64,000 nucleotides of DNA from Rhodanobacter sp. C03 (GCF_002001175.1 NZ_MUNT01000006.1:372001-436000); one strand, 5' to 3'; positions 45,938 through 56,205 are shown, numbered from the stretch's first letter. Made by a program: numbers and translations. The notes: generated by a model not told the origin, from the letters alone.

Positions 45938-48928
45938 TCAGTGCCGCGTGTACGCCTGCCGCCGCGGCACAATCAGAGTCACTTTGGTCCCAGTAGCAGT
46001 ATTGCCTTCGATTTTGCACATTCCTCCAATGCGCTCCATGCGTTCGTACATACCGCGAAGTCCCCAGTGACCTAGAACGCCTCTGTCTTGGACGACTTGT
46101 AAATTTATGCCCTTGCCATCGTCGGTGATCTCGACACAGACGCCACTCTTGTCGTAGCGAAGATCAACACAAACGGTTGTTGCGGAGGCGTGATTGAACG
46201 CGTTGACAATGGCCTCTCGACCGCTTGCATAGAGCTCATCGATTACCAATGGGTCGACTGCCTTACTGGTGCCGGTCGATGCCACACTGAAGTCTGGCAA
46301 TGCGTCGCTCTCGAACTCCTGTGCGATCGCCCTGAAAGCGACAGCCAAATCCATGTCATTCATCGGACCGGCCCTCAGCGCATAAACGCGGCCACGTCCC
46401 TCAGCCAGAGCCACGCGCGCAAGTTCCAGCGCACTTAGAATTCTTTTCTTTGGATTTCCGTCCGGCAGCTCTCGACTGACGGCGTGCATCTTGAGAACAA
46501 GGCCATGAATCGTCTGCAGATAGGTGTCATGCAACTCCCGTGCGATGCGGTCACGCTCCGCATGACGTTCTTCCAGTCGGCGCATCAAGCCTTGGGTCAC
46601 CTGCCGCAGACGATAGAGATAACCCATCCACATCAGCGCAGCGACAATCGCGGCGCACAAAGCGAAGAACCATGTGGTTTGATAGAACTTGGGATCGATG
46701 GCAAAACGGACATCATCAGCGGCGTCAGTCCAAGTATTGTCCTCATTGATCGCTTCGACACGAAACTCGTAGGAACCGGGACCAAGATTGGTGTAGAACG
46801 CCTGCCTGCGACCACCGACATCCTGCCAGTCTTTGTCGACGCCGATTAGCTCATAACGGAAGTGGGATCGTGTCGCGTCACTCAAGCCAAGGGCCGTATA
46901 GTCGATCTGGATATCGCGCGTGCCAGGTGCCAGGGCGGGCACCGAATCTGGACGATAGGACTTACCACTGACCGTGATTGACCGAATCACGACTTTAGGG
47001 TCTTGGTCGGGCGGGAGCTTTTCCGGGTCCATCCATGCGAGGCCGCCATCGCCGGCAAGCCATAAGCGTCCATCGGTTCCCTGGACAAGCGAAGGATTGG
47101 GATAGGAGCTCTGAGCCGCGCCAGGCACGCCATTGCGATCGTCGAAGATCCGTATCGCGATCTTGTACTGGGGATCTTTTAAAGCACGCTCTATCTCCCC
47201 AGCACCGATGCGCAGTACACCCTTTTGGCCGTACAGCCAAACCGACCCGTCCCTGAGCCGCGCCATGCCATTGATATTGGCAAGGACGGATGAGTCAAGC
47301 GCCAGGATGCGATGAAATTGACGGCCATCAAACGCGGCCAATCCGTCGGCCCCTCCCAACAACGTAATGCCGTCAGGGATGATGTCACCCACGTTGGTGA
47401 TATCCATTCCTTCATCCCTTGAGTAGCGCGTCAGATGCGGGCCATCGATGACGAATACTTCATGCGGATAGCTAAGCCACAATCTTCCGCGTGCATCGGT
47501 TACAGCGCGCCTGTTGCCCTTGTCGGGAAGTTGGTCAAATCCGCCTTTGACAAGCCACCCGCCGCTCTCAAGCCGTGCAATGGGGTGGCGAAGAATGGAA
47601 ACCCAAAGCTTGCCTTGGCCGTCCCGTGCCATGGCGATGACATCATCTCCCTGGTCAGAGCCAGGAGGTAGCGGGCTGATGGATTCAAATTTTCCGTCGT
47701 GGAAACGACGCAGAAGACCACCGCCCGTACCAAGTAGAACGCTATCGTCGACATCGCGATAGGCCGCGGTGGTATCGAGGTCGTAGCCTTGTGCCGGCGT
47801 GATCGTCGAGGCAACGTGCCACCATCGATACGGGTGCGCGGATTGAGCCGTCCCAAACCAGATCGATCCATCACGGTCCGGCAGCATCGCGTATGCATAG
47901 TCGCCAGCGGCCAGCTTCAGACGAGTCGCAACATTCGGTCGAAACAGTTCCAGGCCTGTTCGCGTCTGCACCCAGACGTTACCCTGGCGATCTTCAAAAC
48001 CTATGCCTCCGCTGGAGGATGACATCTTTGTCCAGACGGAAGGATCGAGGCTTGTTTCCTTTTCGAGAGACTCACCGAGTGCGAAAAGCACCTTGGGATT
48101 CGGTGACGAAGCTCGCCGTATACCGATAACAGAACTCATTACCCAGAAGCCATCGCTTGTGTCGCGCAACGCCCGAAAGTGCGACCCGGAATAGCTAGGT
48201 GCTTCCTTCTTCCCGGACACCGCGATGACGATGCTAAGGTAGACATTCCCGTAAGTGCGAAGGGAATGGTTGTCTGCGTCGTTTTCATGAGGGGTGATCC
48301 AAGGTGCACTGAACTCAGCGTGTTCGAATGTCGCGCGCCCCTTCGCGAGAGTAAACACTCCTTTGTTACTCAAAACCCAAAGGGTGCCATCGGTATCCAG
48401 GCGGATCGAATAGAAGTGATCAGCATCAAGGCCGACGCCCTTTCCGATGCGATGCCACTCATCACCCATGGTTTCATAAACTGCGTCGTCGGAGAACGAC
48501 CATATACGCCCGAGTTTGTCTTCCTCGAAATCAAGCAGCTTCGCTGCATCCTTGTTCGGCACTGCCCGCGGTTGATGGACATCCCCAGCCGGCAATACGA
48601 TGGTGCGGCCAGACCCATACGATAACCACAAGTCACCAGAATTTGTCGAAAAGATCGTACCGATGTCAGAGGCATCCGGTGACGAAATGTCAACCAACTC
48701 CGGTGCGACACCGTCGAATCGATAGAGATGGTTTCTCTCCGCCAGCCATATCCAGCCATCAGTGGTCTGAGCAATGCCGGATATGTGGCCAAACGCTCCG
48801 TTCTGTTGGGAGAACACGGTCCGGGTAAAGCCATCAAGCTGTTCATCGTTGTTTTGTGCGAGAACAAGGGCGGGTGCAAGCGCGTACGCGCAAAAAGCCA
48901 GAGCTGCAATGCGGATGGCAAGCGTCAT
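45938..48928 (-). CDS. Sensor histidine kinase with periplasmic two-component-regulator propeller
   Basis: About 996 residues. A signal peptide (ALAFCAYALAPALVLAQ) is followed by about 600 residues of propeller repeats (GIAQTTDGWIWLAERNHLYRFDG and similar), a Y_Y_Y domain and one TM helix (FFALCAAIVAALMWMGYLY). A HisKA_3 dimerisation domain has the phospho-accepting His in RIARELHDTYLQ about 200 residues from the end, then an HATPase domain with N-box REAIVNAFNHA and GVLGHWGLRGMYERM. Such hybrids sense periplasmic ligands, often polysaccharides. The ATG at 48928 is preferred over 48952 because it opens the signal peptide. Partner regulator lies upstream. Confidence 0.92.
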   Translation of the reverse strand: MTLAIRIAALAFCAYALAPALVLAQNNDEQLDGFTRTVFSQQNGAFGHISGIAQTTDGWIWLAERNHLYRFDGVAPELVDISSPDASDIGTIFSTNSGDLWLSYGSGRTIVLPAGDVHQPRAVPNKDAAKLLDFEEDKLGRIWSFSDDAVYETMGDEWHRIGKGVGLDADHFYSIRLDTDGTLWVLSNKGVFTLAKGRATFEHAEFSAPWITPHENDADNHSLRTYGNVYLSIVIAVSGKKEAPSYSGSHFRALRDTSDGFWVMSSVIGIRRASSPNPKVLFALGESLEKETSLDPSVWTKMSSSSGGIGFEDRQGNVWVQTRTGLELFRPNVATRLKLAAGDYAYAMLPDRDGSIWFGTAQSAHPYRWWHVASTITPAQGYDLDTTAAYRDVDDSVLLGTGGGLLRRFHDGKFESISPLPPGSDQGDDVIAMARDGQGKLWVSILRHPIARLESGGWLVKGGFDQLPDKGNRRAVTDARGRLWLSYPHEVFVIDGPHLTRYSRDEGMDITNVGDIIPDGITLLGGADGLAAFDGRQFHRILALDSSVLANINGMARLRDGSVWLYGQKGVLRIGAGEIERALKDPQYKIAIRIFDDRNGVPGAAQSSYPNPSLVQGTDGRLWLAGDGGLAWMDPEKLPPDQDPKVVIRSITVSGKSYRPDSVPALAPGTRDIQIDYTALGLSDATRSHFRYELIGVDKDWQDVGGRRQAFYTNLGPGSYEFRVEAINEDNTWTDAADDVRFAIDPKFYQTTWFFALCAAIVAALMWMGYLYRLRQVTQGLMRRLEERHAERDRIARELHDTYLQTIHGLVLKMHAVSRELPDGNPKKRILSALELARVALAEGRGRVYALRAGPMNDMDLAVAFRAIAQEFESDALPDFSVASTGTSKAVDPLVIDELYASGREAIVNAFNHASATTVCVDLRYDKSGVCVEITDDGKGINLQVVQDRGVLGHWGLRGMYERMERIGGMCKIEGNTATGTKVTLIVPRRQAYTRH

Positions 48929-48952
48929 GTGGTTTCGTCGCGGCTGAAACAT

Positions 48953-49328
48953 TCAGTCCATACAACCCATCGATATTCTAGTCTTGCAATCACTTGGACG
49001 CGCCATCCTTCGCTCAACCAGCAACCGGCGTTGGATGACAGATTGACCATGCGCCAAGCAGTTCGGGTGGCCCGCACCTGGCAGTACATCAGATTGTCCA
49101 TGTCTTTCGAGTGACATACGCCGGCCGCGATCTTGCTACGTCTGAAATCCAGGCAGAAGGCCGGTCTCAAGGTGGGGTTGAACGCATGTGGGTTGATGCA
49201 CCCTGGACCCGGTCATCGACTGCATACGCACCACCGAGTCGTCAGCCATGGCTCTACTTTGGGCAAGTGCGCCCTAGGAATAGGTGCGCTGATCTTGCGA
49301 CCCAGGGCAGCGGATGCCACCAGACAGG
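48953..49328. other. Gap between kinase and response regulator genes
   Basis: About 375 bp with no supported gene. It likely holds the kinase promoter. Confidence 0.4.
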
Positions 49329-50045
49329 TTATGGATCGATGAAACCGCGGCGCTCGGCGATGGTCACGGCGTGGGTACGGTCGGATGCGCCAAGTTTGGC
49401 CAGTATGCTCTTCATGTGGGATTTCACTGTGTCTTCAGCGATGAAGAGGGATTCCGCGATGAGGCGATTGGACATTCCTTCCTTGGCGAGGCGCAGCACA
49501 TTCAATTCCCGGACGGTGAGGACGGCTGATCCGTGATAGTTCGCAAGCTCGGAGCTGATTTCCGATGCGATGACCTGTCGACCTGAAGCAGCTTCTCGAA
49601 TGGCGCCTATGATTTCTTCGCTACTGGCTGACTTGAGGAGATAAGAGGTCGCGCCCAGCGTCAAAGCTTGCGTGACACGCGCGTCGCCTGGATAGATAGT
49701 GAAGACGACGACTGACGCATTCGGCTGTGACTTCCGAATCGCTGTAAGCGCCTGCAGCCCATCGACGTTGGGCATTTGCAGGTCGAGCAGTGTGACATCA
49801 GGACGTAGCGCTGCGTACATCTCCATGGCTTGTGCACCATCAACGGCTTCTCCGATCACGCTCATGTCATTCTCAAGTTCAATCGTGGAACGCAGCCCGT
49901 CCCGCATCATCGGGTGGTCATCCACGATTAGGACCCGAATCGGGCTATCGCTGTCCAATACTCGTCCATTCGGCAAATGGGTGCGGAGGGCTTGTCGGCC
50001 TAGTGCTGTACCGGATATTTGGAAGGCAAATCGGCTGCTCAACAA
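49329..50045 (-). CDS. NarL/FixJ-type response regulator
   Basis: The receiver domain has the DD pair in VLIVDDHPMMRDG and the phospho-acceptor Asp in DVTLLDLQMPNVDG (residue 88 in the long frame). The LuxR-type HTH is at the C-terminus (LTVRELNVLRLAKEGMSNRLIAESLFIAEDTVKSHMKSILAKL). The N-terminal 30 residues of this frame are not family-like, and the first codon is TTG; a later start at TTG near 49958 (LDSDSPIRVLIV) is plausible. It pairs with the propeller kinase. Confidence 0.9.
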   Translation of the reverse strand: MLSSRFAFQISGTALGRQALRTHLPNGRVLDSDSPIRVLIVDDHPMMRDGLRSTIELENDMSVIGEAVDGAQAMEMYAALRPDVTLLDLQMPNVDGLQALTAIRKSQPNASVVVFTIYPGDARVTQALTLGATSYLLKSASSEEIIGAIREAASGRQVIASEISSELANYHGSAVLTVRELNVLRLAKEGMSNRLIAESLFIAEDTVKSHMKSILAKLGASDRTHAVTIAERRGFIDP

Positions 50046-50583
50046 TCACCCTTCCGGGTGAAATTAATAGCTATTTTGCTCCGATGCTTATCTTTGGCAA
50101 CCAGGGCGCCTGGCGCATTGCTCGCCGCTGGTCCTTCGCTATTTATCCAATTGGCTTCATAAGCAAAGCGGAGCTCAGGTCCGCCTCACACACGCCTGCT
50201 GCGGCATTCATGATCACTCGATCTGCGAACTCTTGGCGAAAAGCGCTGCTGTCTCCGCGCATCACCCTTTCGAGGGAAATCTGCCCTGACCGCCGTTAAA
50301 CCGCAAAAACGACACTTTCGGGTGATTCCACCTGGGCTTGGATTGAGGTGATACTCCGATCCGCCGTAGCGACCCTGCTTTGCTCAGCGCCACTAGGAAG
50401 CATGATCCAGCATCGGACTGTCGACCTGCCATGGCGCCGCTTCGCTGTGCAGGGAATGGAGCCAACCCCCAGATCGAGGTCGCTGGCGGACGCGTCGAAA
50501 CGTCGAAAGAAGCCGCTGGCAGCACTCTCGATGTCTCGCGGAGCACCAACACTTAAATCAATCTCTTATAGGAGGTACCGGCG
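50046..50583. other. Divergent intergenic region
   Basis: About 540 bp without a supported gene. CACCC-TTCC-GGGTG at 50046-50059 is a small hairpin. The region ends in a strong AGGAGG (about 50571) that sets the start of the next gene. Confidence 0.4.
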
Positions 50584-51402
50584 ATGCCTACGATCAACAC
50601 TCCGGACGGCGTAAAGATCTTCTACAAGGACTGGGGGACCGGTCAGCCGATCGTCTTCAGCCATGGCTGGCCCCTGTCGGCCGACGACTGGGACGCCCAG
50701 ATGACGTTTTTCCTTCACCGCGGCTACCGGGTGATCGCCCATGACCGGCGCGGGCACGGTCGGTCCGATCAAGTCGGCATCGGCAACGACATGGACCACT
50801 GGGTCGCCGACCTCGCTGCACTGACCGAGCACCTCGGTATCCGCGACGCGATCCACATCGGTCACTCCACCGGCGGCGGCGAGGTGGCCCGCTATGTTGC
50901 TCGCCACCAGGAGCGGGTCGCCAAGGCAGTGCTGGTGGCCTCGTTGACGCCGAACATGGTGAAAACCGACGCGAACCCAGCCGGTCAGTCGCGGGAGTGG
51001 TTCGACGCGGTTAAGTCAGGGGTGATTGGAAACCGGTCGGAGTTTTACCGGGCAGTCCCGGAGGGTCCGTTCTATGGATTCAACCGTCCGGGCGCCAAGC
51101 CATCTGAGGCGGTGATCGCGAACTGGTGGCGCCAGGGCATGGCCGGTAGCGCCCAAGCCCACTACGAGACCGTCTCCTCCTGGCTGGAGGACTACACCGA
51201 AGATCTGAAGAAGATCAGTGTGCCGGTCCTGGTCATGCATGGCGAAGACGACCAGATCGTCCCGTTCGCCAGTTCGGTGCCGCGCGTGGTCGACCTGCTC
51301 GCGAACGGTAAGTTGAAGGCATACCCCGGCTTCCCGCATGGCATGCTGACTACGCACGCGGACGTCCTCAATCCCGACCTTCTCGAGTTCATCAAATCCT
51401 GA
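50584..51402 (+). CDS. Non-heme chloroperoxidase/arylesterase-like alpha/beta hydrolase
   Basis: The 272-residue enzyme is of the cofactor-free haloperoxidase group. It has FSHGWPLSADDW (oxyanion region near 27), the nucleophile elbow IGHSTGGGEVARY (Ser near 94), the acid in MHGEDDQIVP and the His in FPHGMLTTHADVLN. These enzymes hydrolyse esters and, with peracids, can halogenate in vitro. AGGAGG with proper spacing marks the start. It is inside the MITE-bracketed segment and its codon use is slightly GC-richer than its neighbours. Confidence 0.92.
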   Translation: MPTINTPDGVKIFYKDWGTGQPIVFSHGWPLSADDWDAQMTFFLHRGYRVIAHDRRGHGRSDQVGIGNDMDHWVADLAALTEHLGIRDAIHIGHSTGGGEVARYVARHQERVAKAVLVASLTPNMVKTDANPAGQSREWFDAVKSGVIGNRSEFYRAVPEGPFYGFNRPGAKPSEAVIANWWRQGMAGSAQAHYETVSSWLEDYTEDLKKISVPVLVMHGEDDQIVPFASSVPRVVDLLANGKLKAYPGFPHGMLTTHADVLNPDLLEFIKS

Positions 51403-51490
51403 CGGGACGCCAGCCCGAACCAGAACTAGGCAATTCGAGTGGCACGCTCCACGGGTGTGCCACTCAACCTACGTGTCCGCTTAGGGTCCC

Positions 51491-51644
51491 GGCTGTGTGA
51501 AAGCGCAGAGCTGCCCTCAAGCATCAAGCATGTGCCTGCTACGCGAATTCTGGACAAACTACCGAACGTCAGAGCTTCAGAATTGAATCTACGCGCCCTG
51601 ATTCTTGATCAACCTCGAACGCACATTTGCGTTTTCACACAGCC
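51491..51644 (+). mobile_element. MITE-like element, copy 2
   Basis: It starts GGCTGTGTGAAAGCGCAGAG and ends in the complement of GGCTGTGTGAAAACGCA. It equals the reverse complement of copy 1 except for a 7-bp duplication (AAGCATC) and the absence of 8 bp near the middle, plus one substitution in the terminal repeat. Confidence 0.88.
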
Positions 51645-51748
51645 TCGGTCGGAAGCAGACGCCCGCCCTACCCTCGATAACCTTTCCTAATCACCCGCCA
51701 GCGCTCGCACAGCGGTTTCCACCGTTTCCTGACCGGTACCGACGATAA

Positions 51749-51795
51749 GGGATGCTAATCGCCCTGCCCTGAGTTCGAAATCGGCGGCGGAGGTT
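51749..51795 (+). repeat. Dispersed repeat copy B
   Basis: CGATAAGGGATGCTAATCGC then CCTGCCCTGAGTTCGAAATCGG; related to copy A at 45688-45732 and to 61350-61376. Confidence 0.5.
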
Positions 51796-51834
51796 CACCA
51801 ATTTCGCCGTGAGTCATGTCGCAAAGATTAACGA

Positions 51835-52857
51835 CTACCTGTCGGGCATAGTTGTCTGTTGCAGAACTTTTGTGATGGCTTCCGCAACGACTTCTGGCTG
51901 ATCCAGCTGGATATCGTGAGAGGCGTTGTCCACGAACAAACGCTCTCCGCGCGTTGAAGTGGCGACGATCTGCGCCTGAGTCTTTTCTCGAGCGGCTTCG
52001 AGGGCTTTGCGAACGCTGGCAGGAACTCCAGCGTAAGTATTGGCAGCAGTCAGTACGATGAGAGGTATCGAGCCATGTGTTTCCTTCGGCGACACCGGCT
52101 TGCTGAACACCACGGCGTTGTCCTTCAGCTCGGATAACAGCGTACGCCAGAAGCCAGGTCTCGATTTCTTGGCAAGTATCACATCGTTTAGCTTTGCGCT
52201 GGCCAAAGGGTTGGGACCAACTCCGCATGCCTTGAGTGCCGGTGGTGATACCAGCGTACCCTTCTCGGCGCTTGTCTCGCATTGCCGGATCAAGGCGAAT
52301 CGCTGGGCATTCAATGCCTTGTCACTCTTTGCCCATTCCGGCGCAAACGCAGCCACATTTTGTTCGGGCGGATCAATTAGTACCATGCCGCTTACGTCGG
52401 TGGTGTAGCGTTCCGCATATTGGCGCACGATATTGCTGCCTAGTGAATGGCCCACAAGGACAACTGGCGTCTTGATCCCCGCAGCACGAATCAAATCATG
52501 CAGGTCTGAAACATCTGCGTCGAGGTTTCGAGGCTGTGGTCCTTCACTGCTGAACCCATAGCCAGCACGGTCGTACGAGCACACTTCGGTGATCGATGAC
52601 AGTAGGGGTTGCAATTTGAACCAGGTCATCGAATCCGCGTGTGAGCCTGCTTCCAGCATCACTGTGTGCGGACCGCTGCCTGTGCAGCGCAGATTGAGCT
52701 GACGCCCATGCGCTACGGTTACCAACGTTGCCGCCTTTGCATACGTATCCGGGATACGTTGGGGAACGATGACACCGGCTGCACCAGCGAGAGGCGAAGT
52801 GCCAACTAATATGGCCAGCAGAGCTATACGAGACTTTTCCAAGAGCTTCCGGTTCAA
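51835..52857 (-). CDS. Exported alpha/beta hydrolase
   Basis: The protein of about 340 residues has a signal sequence (RIALLAILVGTSPLAGAAG). An alpha/beta hydrolase follows with MLEAGSHADSMTWF, VLVGHSLGSNIVRQY (nucleophile Ser), an acidic residue before the end and a catalytic His in VDNASHDIQLDQPE. The start is set to the TTG at 52857 because AGGAGA lies just upstream; the open frame continues to 52896 without a better signal. Substrate unknown. Confidence 0.82.
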   Translation of the reverse strand: MNRKLLEKSRIALLAILVGTSPLAGAAGVIVPQRIPDTYAKAATLVTVAHGRQLNLRCTGSGPHTVMLEAGSHADSMTWFKLQPLLSSITEVCSYDRAGYGFSSEGPQPRNLDADVSDLHDLIRAAGIKTPVVLVGHSLGSNIVRQYAERYTTDVSGMVLIDPPEQNVAAFAPEWAKSDKALNAQRFALIRQCETSAEKGTLVSPPALKACGVGPNPLASAKLNDVILAKKSRPGFWRTLLSELKDNAVVFSKPVSPKETHGSIPLIVLTAANTYAGVPASVRKALEAAREKTQAQIVATSTRGERLFVDNASHDIQLDQPEVVAEAITKVLQQTTMPDR

Positions 52858-52964
52858 GACACATCTCCTAGGGGTTACCCCCGTTAACGCGGACACTTAC
52901 AAGAAGTGGCGCCTACCCATCCATTGAGACCTGCAGACAAACCGGTCCCCAGGTGTGCTATCTG

Positions 52965-54833
52965 CTAGTCGATCAAAATCAGCGTCGCCTCGCGAGCGAT
53001 GTTTTCGCGTAGAACGCTAAGTTGAATAGGCGCCCCTGCGGGTTGCGTCGTAACTTTTTTAATATCATCCAAGCCCATGCGGGCAATGGGCACACCATTG
53101 ATCGCGGTGACCTGATCTCCCACGTGTAATCCTGAAGCTGCCGCAGGCGATTTGGGTTCGACCCCGGTGACGATCAACCGATCATGGCGTTGACGATCGA
53201 AGTTAATGCCCGAATGCCCGTGTCGTTCGATGACGTTGAAGGTCTTGCTTTTCTCGACGTATATCTGCCTGTGCGCGTAGTCAAAAGTGAGTACAAATTT
53301 TGACAGCACTCCATGACCGATATTGCCAGCAAGTACTTTCGAGGCAAATTCACCGATCTTTGATGCACCCAATGAAGCCGTTGGATTGTTCAGGGTATAG
53401 GGTCCCAGGGACCAGCTGCTAAGTCGACCAACCGTCAACGCCGCTTCGCCAGCAACCCCTTTGGCACGACCGTTGAAAATGGCGCCTTGCAGCGAAATGT
53501 CGTGCGCTTTCGCAAAAGGCCTGAAGACAGTCAGGTCGCCCATGTCGCCTGTATCGAGCGCGAAGGTTCCGGACACCTTATCGACACTTGCCTCAACCAG
53601 CGGAGTACGGTCATCAAACTGAAGAGGTAGTCGGACTCCATTACCTGTGTACTGAAAAGTTTCATTCGGAACGAAGGTCAACTCTTTCTTGTCGTAGTCG
53701 ATGCGCGTAACGAAACGACGCAGTAATTCGTAGCCGATGATGCCGGCAATCGGCGCACGTTCGCCGCGATCGGTCAAAATCCTAGGGAGGTCAAGAATCA
53801 GGAAGCGCTGATCTTCGAGTGTCACCGCTCCCAGGCGATAGCTCTTTACCCGGGCGCTTTTCATCGACTGCTCCGTGTCGCCAACACCCTGTACCGCCTG
53901 CCTTCCTTCACCGACAACTCCTAGTTTTTGTGCCGTCCCTGGCGTGAGAAGGTTCAGCCCACCGCTGTCCAGGAGGAACGGCATCGGTTTCGCGCCGTTG
54001 ATTGATACGTCGACCAAGATCTCGCCACCGTAGGATTCGAACGGAACTTTGGCGAACGTGGCATCACCGTCGATATGCGTGTCGTGCACTGAAGAAGACG
54101 GCATTACGAAGTGCTTATCGTCAGCCTTCGCCAAGGTCGCGATTTTCAGGATATGCGCCAAGGTGTCGTACTGGCTGTTGCCGTCGCTAGCTTGTTCCGT
54201 GTAGGGCAGAAGCAAGCCCGCCACGGGCTTGTAGTCCAAATACCGGGTCGTCTCTGTCTGGCCGGTATCGGTCTGTTGAATGACACGATTCAGCAGGTGA
54301 CTATCGATATCGACCCACGTATCGAATGAATTGCCTCCACGTGGAGTTACACGCACCACCGCGTAGGTGCGTCCGGCTTCGTGTTGCTCGCCCAGATAGC
54401 GCTTGATCGCCGGATCTGTCGTTGATGGTCCAAACCAACCATTGCGAGCGATATAGGACTCGGTCGCTGTTTCGCGCCTGGCTTGCTCTGATTCGCGAAC
54501 AGAAACGATACCTTTTTCATCCATGAACCAGCCGTCATGGCCATCGTAACCATCACCTCCAGATGTTCCACCGAGGTCATAAAGCTCCCTGTTACGGCCG
54601 GCATGCAAGTCCTCGCTGAAGGTGCGGTGTCCCGTCAAGCCTCCCTCGCTGATGTCGGCCGTGAAGTCGAGCTCCCCGATAGCGTCCCATCGAGAACCAC
54701 CACTCGCCTTTTTCATGGCGTCAAAGATGGCTTGGGGATCCTTGACTTGTGGCGCCGCTGAAGAATTTGCGACCACGGTCAGCCCAAAGATTGGGCCAAT
54801 GGCGAAATGCAGGTATTTGAAGCGCATAACCAT
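52965..54833 (-). CDS. Double retropepsin-like aspartyl protease with C-terminal PDZ
   Basis: The 622-residue exported protein has a signal peptide ending near AANSSAA. A beta-rich N-terminal domain follows, then two aspartic-protease motifs, LLDSGGLN near 290 and FALDTGDMG near 425, and a PDZ domain near 545-610 (GLHVGDQVTAINGVPIARMG). Two DSG/DTG half-sites in one chain suggest a self-contained pepsin-like active site; known relatives are single-domain retropepsins that dimerise. Whether it is catalytic is untested. Confidence 0.85.
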   Translation of the reverse strand: MVMRFKYLHFAIGPIFGLTVVANSSAAPQVKDPQAIFDAMKKASGGSRWDAIGELDFTADISEGGLTGHRTFSEDLHAGRNRELYDLGGTSGGDGYDGHDGWFMDEKGIVSVRESEQARRETATESYIARNGWFGPSTTDPAIKRYLGEQHEAGRTYAVVRVTPRGGNSFDTWVDIDSHLLNRVIQQTDTGQTETTRYLDYKPVAGLLLPYTEQASDGNSQYDTLAHILKIATLAKADDKHFVMPSSSVHDTHIDGDATFAKVPFESYGGEILVDVSINGAKPMPFLLDSGGLNLLTPGTAQKLGVVGEGRQAVQGVGDTEQSMKSARVKSYRLGAVTLEDQRFLILDLPRILTDRGERAPIAGIIGYELLRRFVTRIDYDKKELTFVPNETFQYTGNGVRLPLQFDDRTPLVEASVDKVSGTFALDTGDMGDLTVFRPFAKAHDISLQGAIFNGRAKGVAGEAALTVGRLSSWSLGPYTLNNPTASLGASKIGEFASKVLAGNIGHGVLSKFVLTFDYAHRQIYVEKSKTFNVIERHGHSGINFDRQRHDRLIVTGVEPKSPAAASGLHVGDQVTAINGVPIARMGLDDIKKVTTQPAGAPIQLSVLRENIAREATLILID

Positions 54834-54981
54834 CTCGTAGGAGGAATGATGCCGGATCGGACCGAGGCCGCTGCTTAGAGTGAAATAGCTCCGATGGAAC
54901 TTCGGGATGATCGGTTTGTTCGATGTTTTACAGGCTCATGAAGCGACGGGAGAAATTACTTTTCCCGGAAAGGATCAAGCT

Positions 54982-56091
54982 CTAGTCATCGATTGAAATG
55001 GCGTTCTTCACCGCATCGATCGCTTCCGCCGGCACAGGTTGGCCGGGATGCTCGGTGACGAGTGCCTGATTGAGTAGTGCAAAGGGACGCACGCGCTCCT
55101 CGTAGCGAACGAACGCCGCATGGTGGTCGCCTCGCGTCTTGGCAAGTTCGTTCGCCATGACATACGCGGCCACTAACGCCAGGCTGGTACCTTGCCCCGA
55201 TAACGGCGAGGTGCAAAAGGCCGCATCGCCCAACAATCCAACTCGCCCCTTCGACCAGCATGGCATGTGAATTTGTGCCATGGCATCTGTGTAGAAATCC
55301 TTGGACTCCCACATCGCTTCGAGGAGGGTCGGCGTCTTCCAGCGCAGATGTGCAAGCCGTTCGGCGGCGCGAAGCTTTTGCTGATCGACATTGCGATAAT
55401 CATCGTCCCCGCCATCAGCGGGGAAGCCCAGCGTGATTCTCAATTCGCGGTTGTTCCGTACGGGATAGATGCCATAGCCGGCATCGCCGCCATGCAGCCA
55501 GATCTGCCAATTGTCGAGCGCCAGGAAGTTGTCGGTACCGAAGATGGCTATTTGCATGCCAAGCGGAGCCAGAAATTGCTTTTCGCTTCCAAAGGTGAGT
55601 GCCCGCACTTGGGAGTGCAAACCGTCGGCGCCGATCACCAGATCAAACATGCACGGTGACGCGTGCTCAAAAGTGACGTAGAGGCCATCGGCCTCTTCGC
55701 CGATGGCGGCAATGGAGTCGCCAAACAGATATCGAACATCGCCACTGGTGCGCTCATGGAGCAGTTGTGCAAGGTCTTCGCGCAGCAGTTCCACATCACC
55801 GCTGTCGAGGCGACCGCTACTGTAGGTAGCTTCGGTCGAACGACTGACCTCGTTGCCATCGCGATCGAATACGGTCATGCCGCGCATCCGTGTGCGCACC
55901 TGCTTGATCTCCTGACCGAGGCCCATGCGATCCACGACCTCAAGCGCGACGCCACGTATATCGACGGCTTGTCCACCGAGTCGCCGCGTCGGTGATTGCT
56001 CGACCACGGTAGTCGCAAAGCCGTGGCGATGCAGCCAATAGGCCAGCGCAGAGCCAGCGACGCCGGCTCCGGAAATCAGCACTTTCTTCAT
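54982..56091 (-). CDS. FAD-dependent aromatic/polyketide-type monooxygenase
   Basis: The 369-residue flavoprotein has GAGVAGSALAYWLHRHG at 6-22, the DG-like motif region VIGADGLHSQVRAL near 155 and GLLGDAAFCTSPLSGQGTSLAL near 275. This is the PHBH fold used by phenol, polyketide and antibiotic-modifying monooxygenases. AGGG before ATG 56091 fixes the start. Downstream on the same strand as a hydrolase and a membrane protein, and near a GntR-TetR regulator. Confidence 0.9.
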   Translation of the reverse strand: MKKVLISGAGVAGSALAYWLHRHGFATTVVEQSPTRRLGGQAVDIRGVALEVVDRMGLGQEIKQVRTRMRGMTVFDRDGNEVSRSTEATYSSGRLDSGDVELLREDLAQLLHERTSGDVRYLFGDSIAAIGEEADGLYVTFEHASPCMFDLVIGADGLHSQVRALTFGSEKQFLAPLGMQIAIFGTDNFLALDNWQIWLHGGDAGYGIYPVRNNRELRITLGFPADGGDDDYRNVDQQKLRAAERLAHLRWKTPTLLEAMWESKDFYTDAMAQIHMPCWSKGRVGLLGDAAFCTSPLSGQGTSLALVAAYVMANELAKTRGDHHAAFVRYEERVRPFALLNQALVTEHPGQPVPAEAIDAVKNAISIDD

Positions 56092-56205
56092 CCAAGACCC
56101 TGTGATGCGTTGCGCATTCATGTAGAAAACGAGACAGGTCAAAGCATGGGGCCTCTGATCGGTGATACCGATAGAGCATCCGGCTTGTCGACCGCTCAAA
56201 ACTCG

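Larger units (their letters stand above)
51403..51834. other. Intergenic region with MITE copy 2 and dispersed repeat
   Basis: No gene supported. It contains the second MITE (51491-51644) and the repeat stretch at 51749-51795. Confidence 0.5.
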
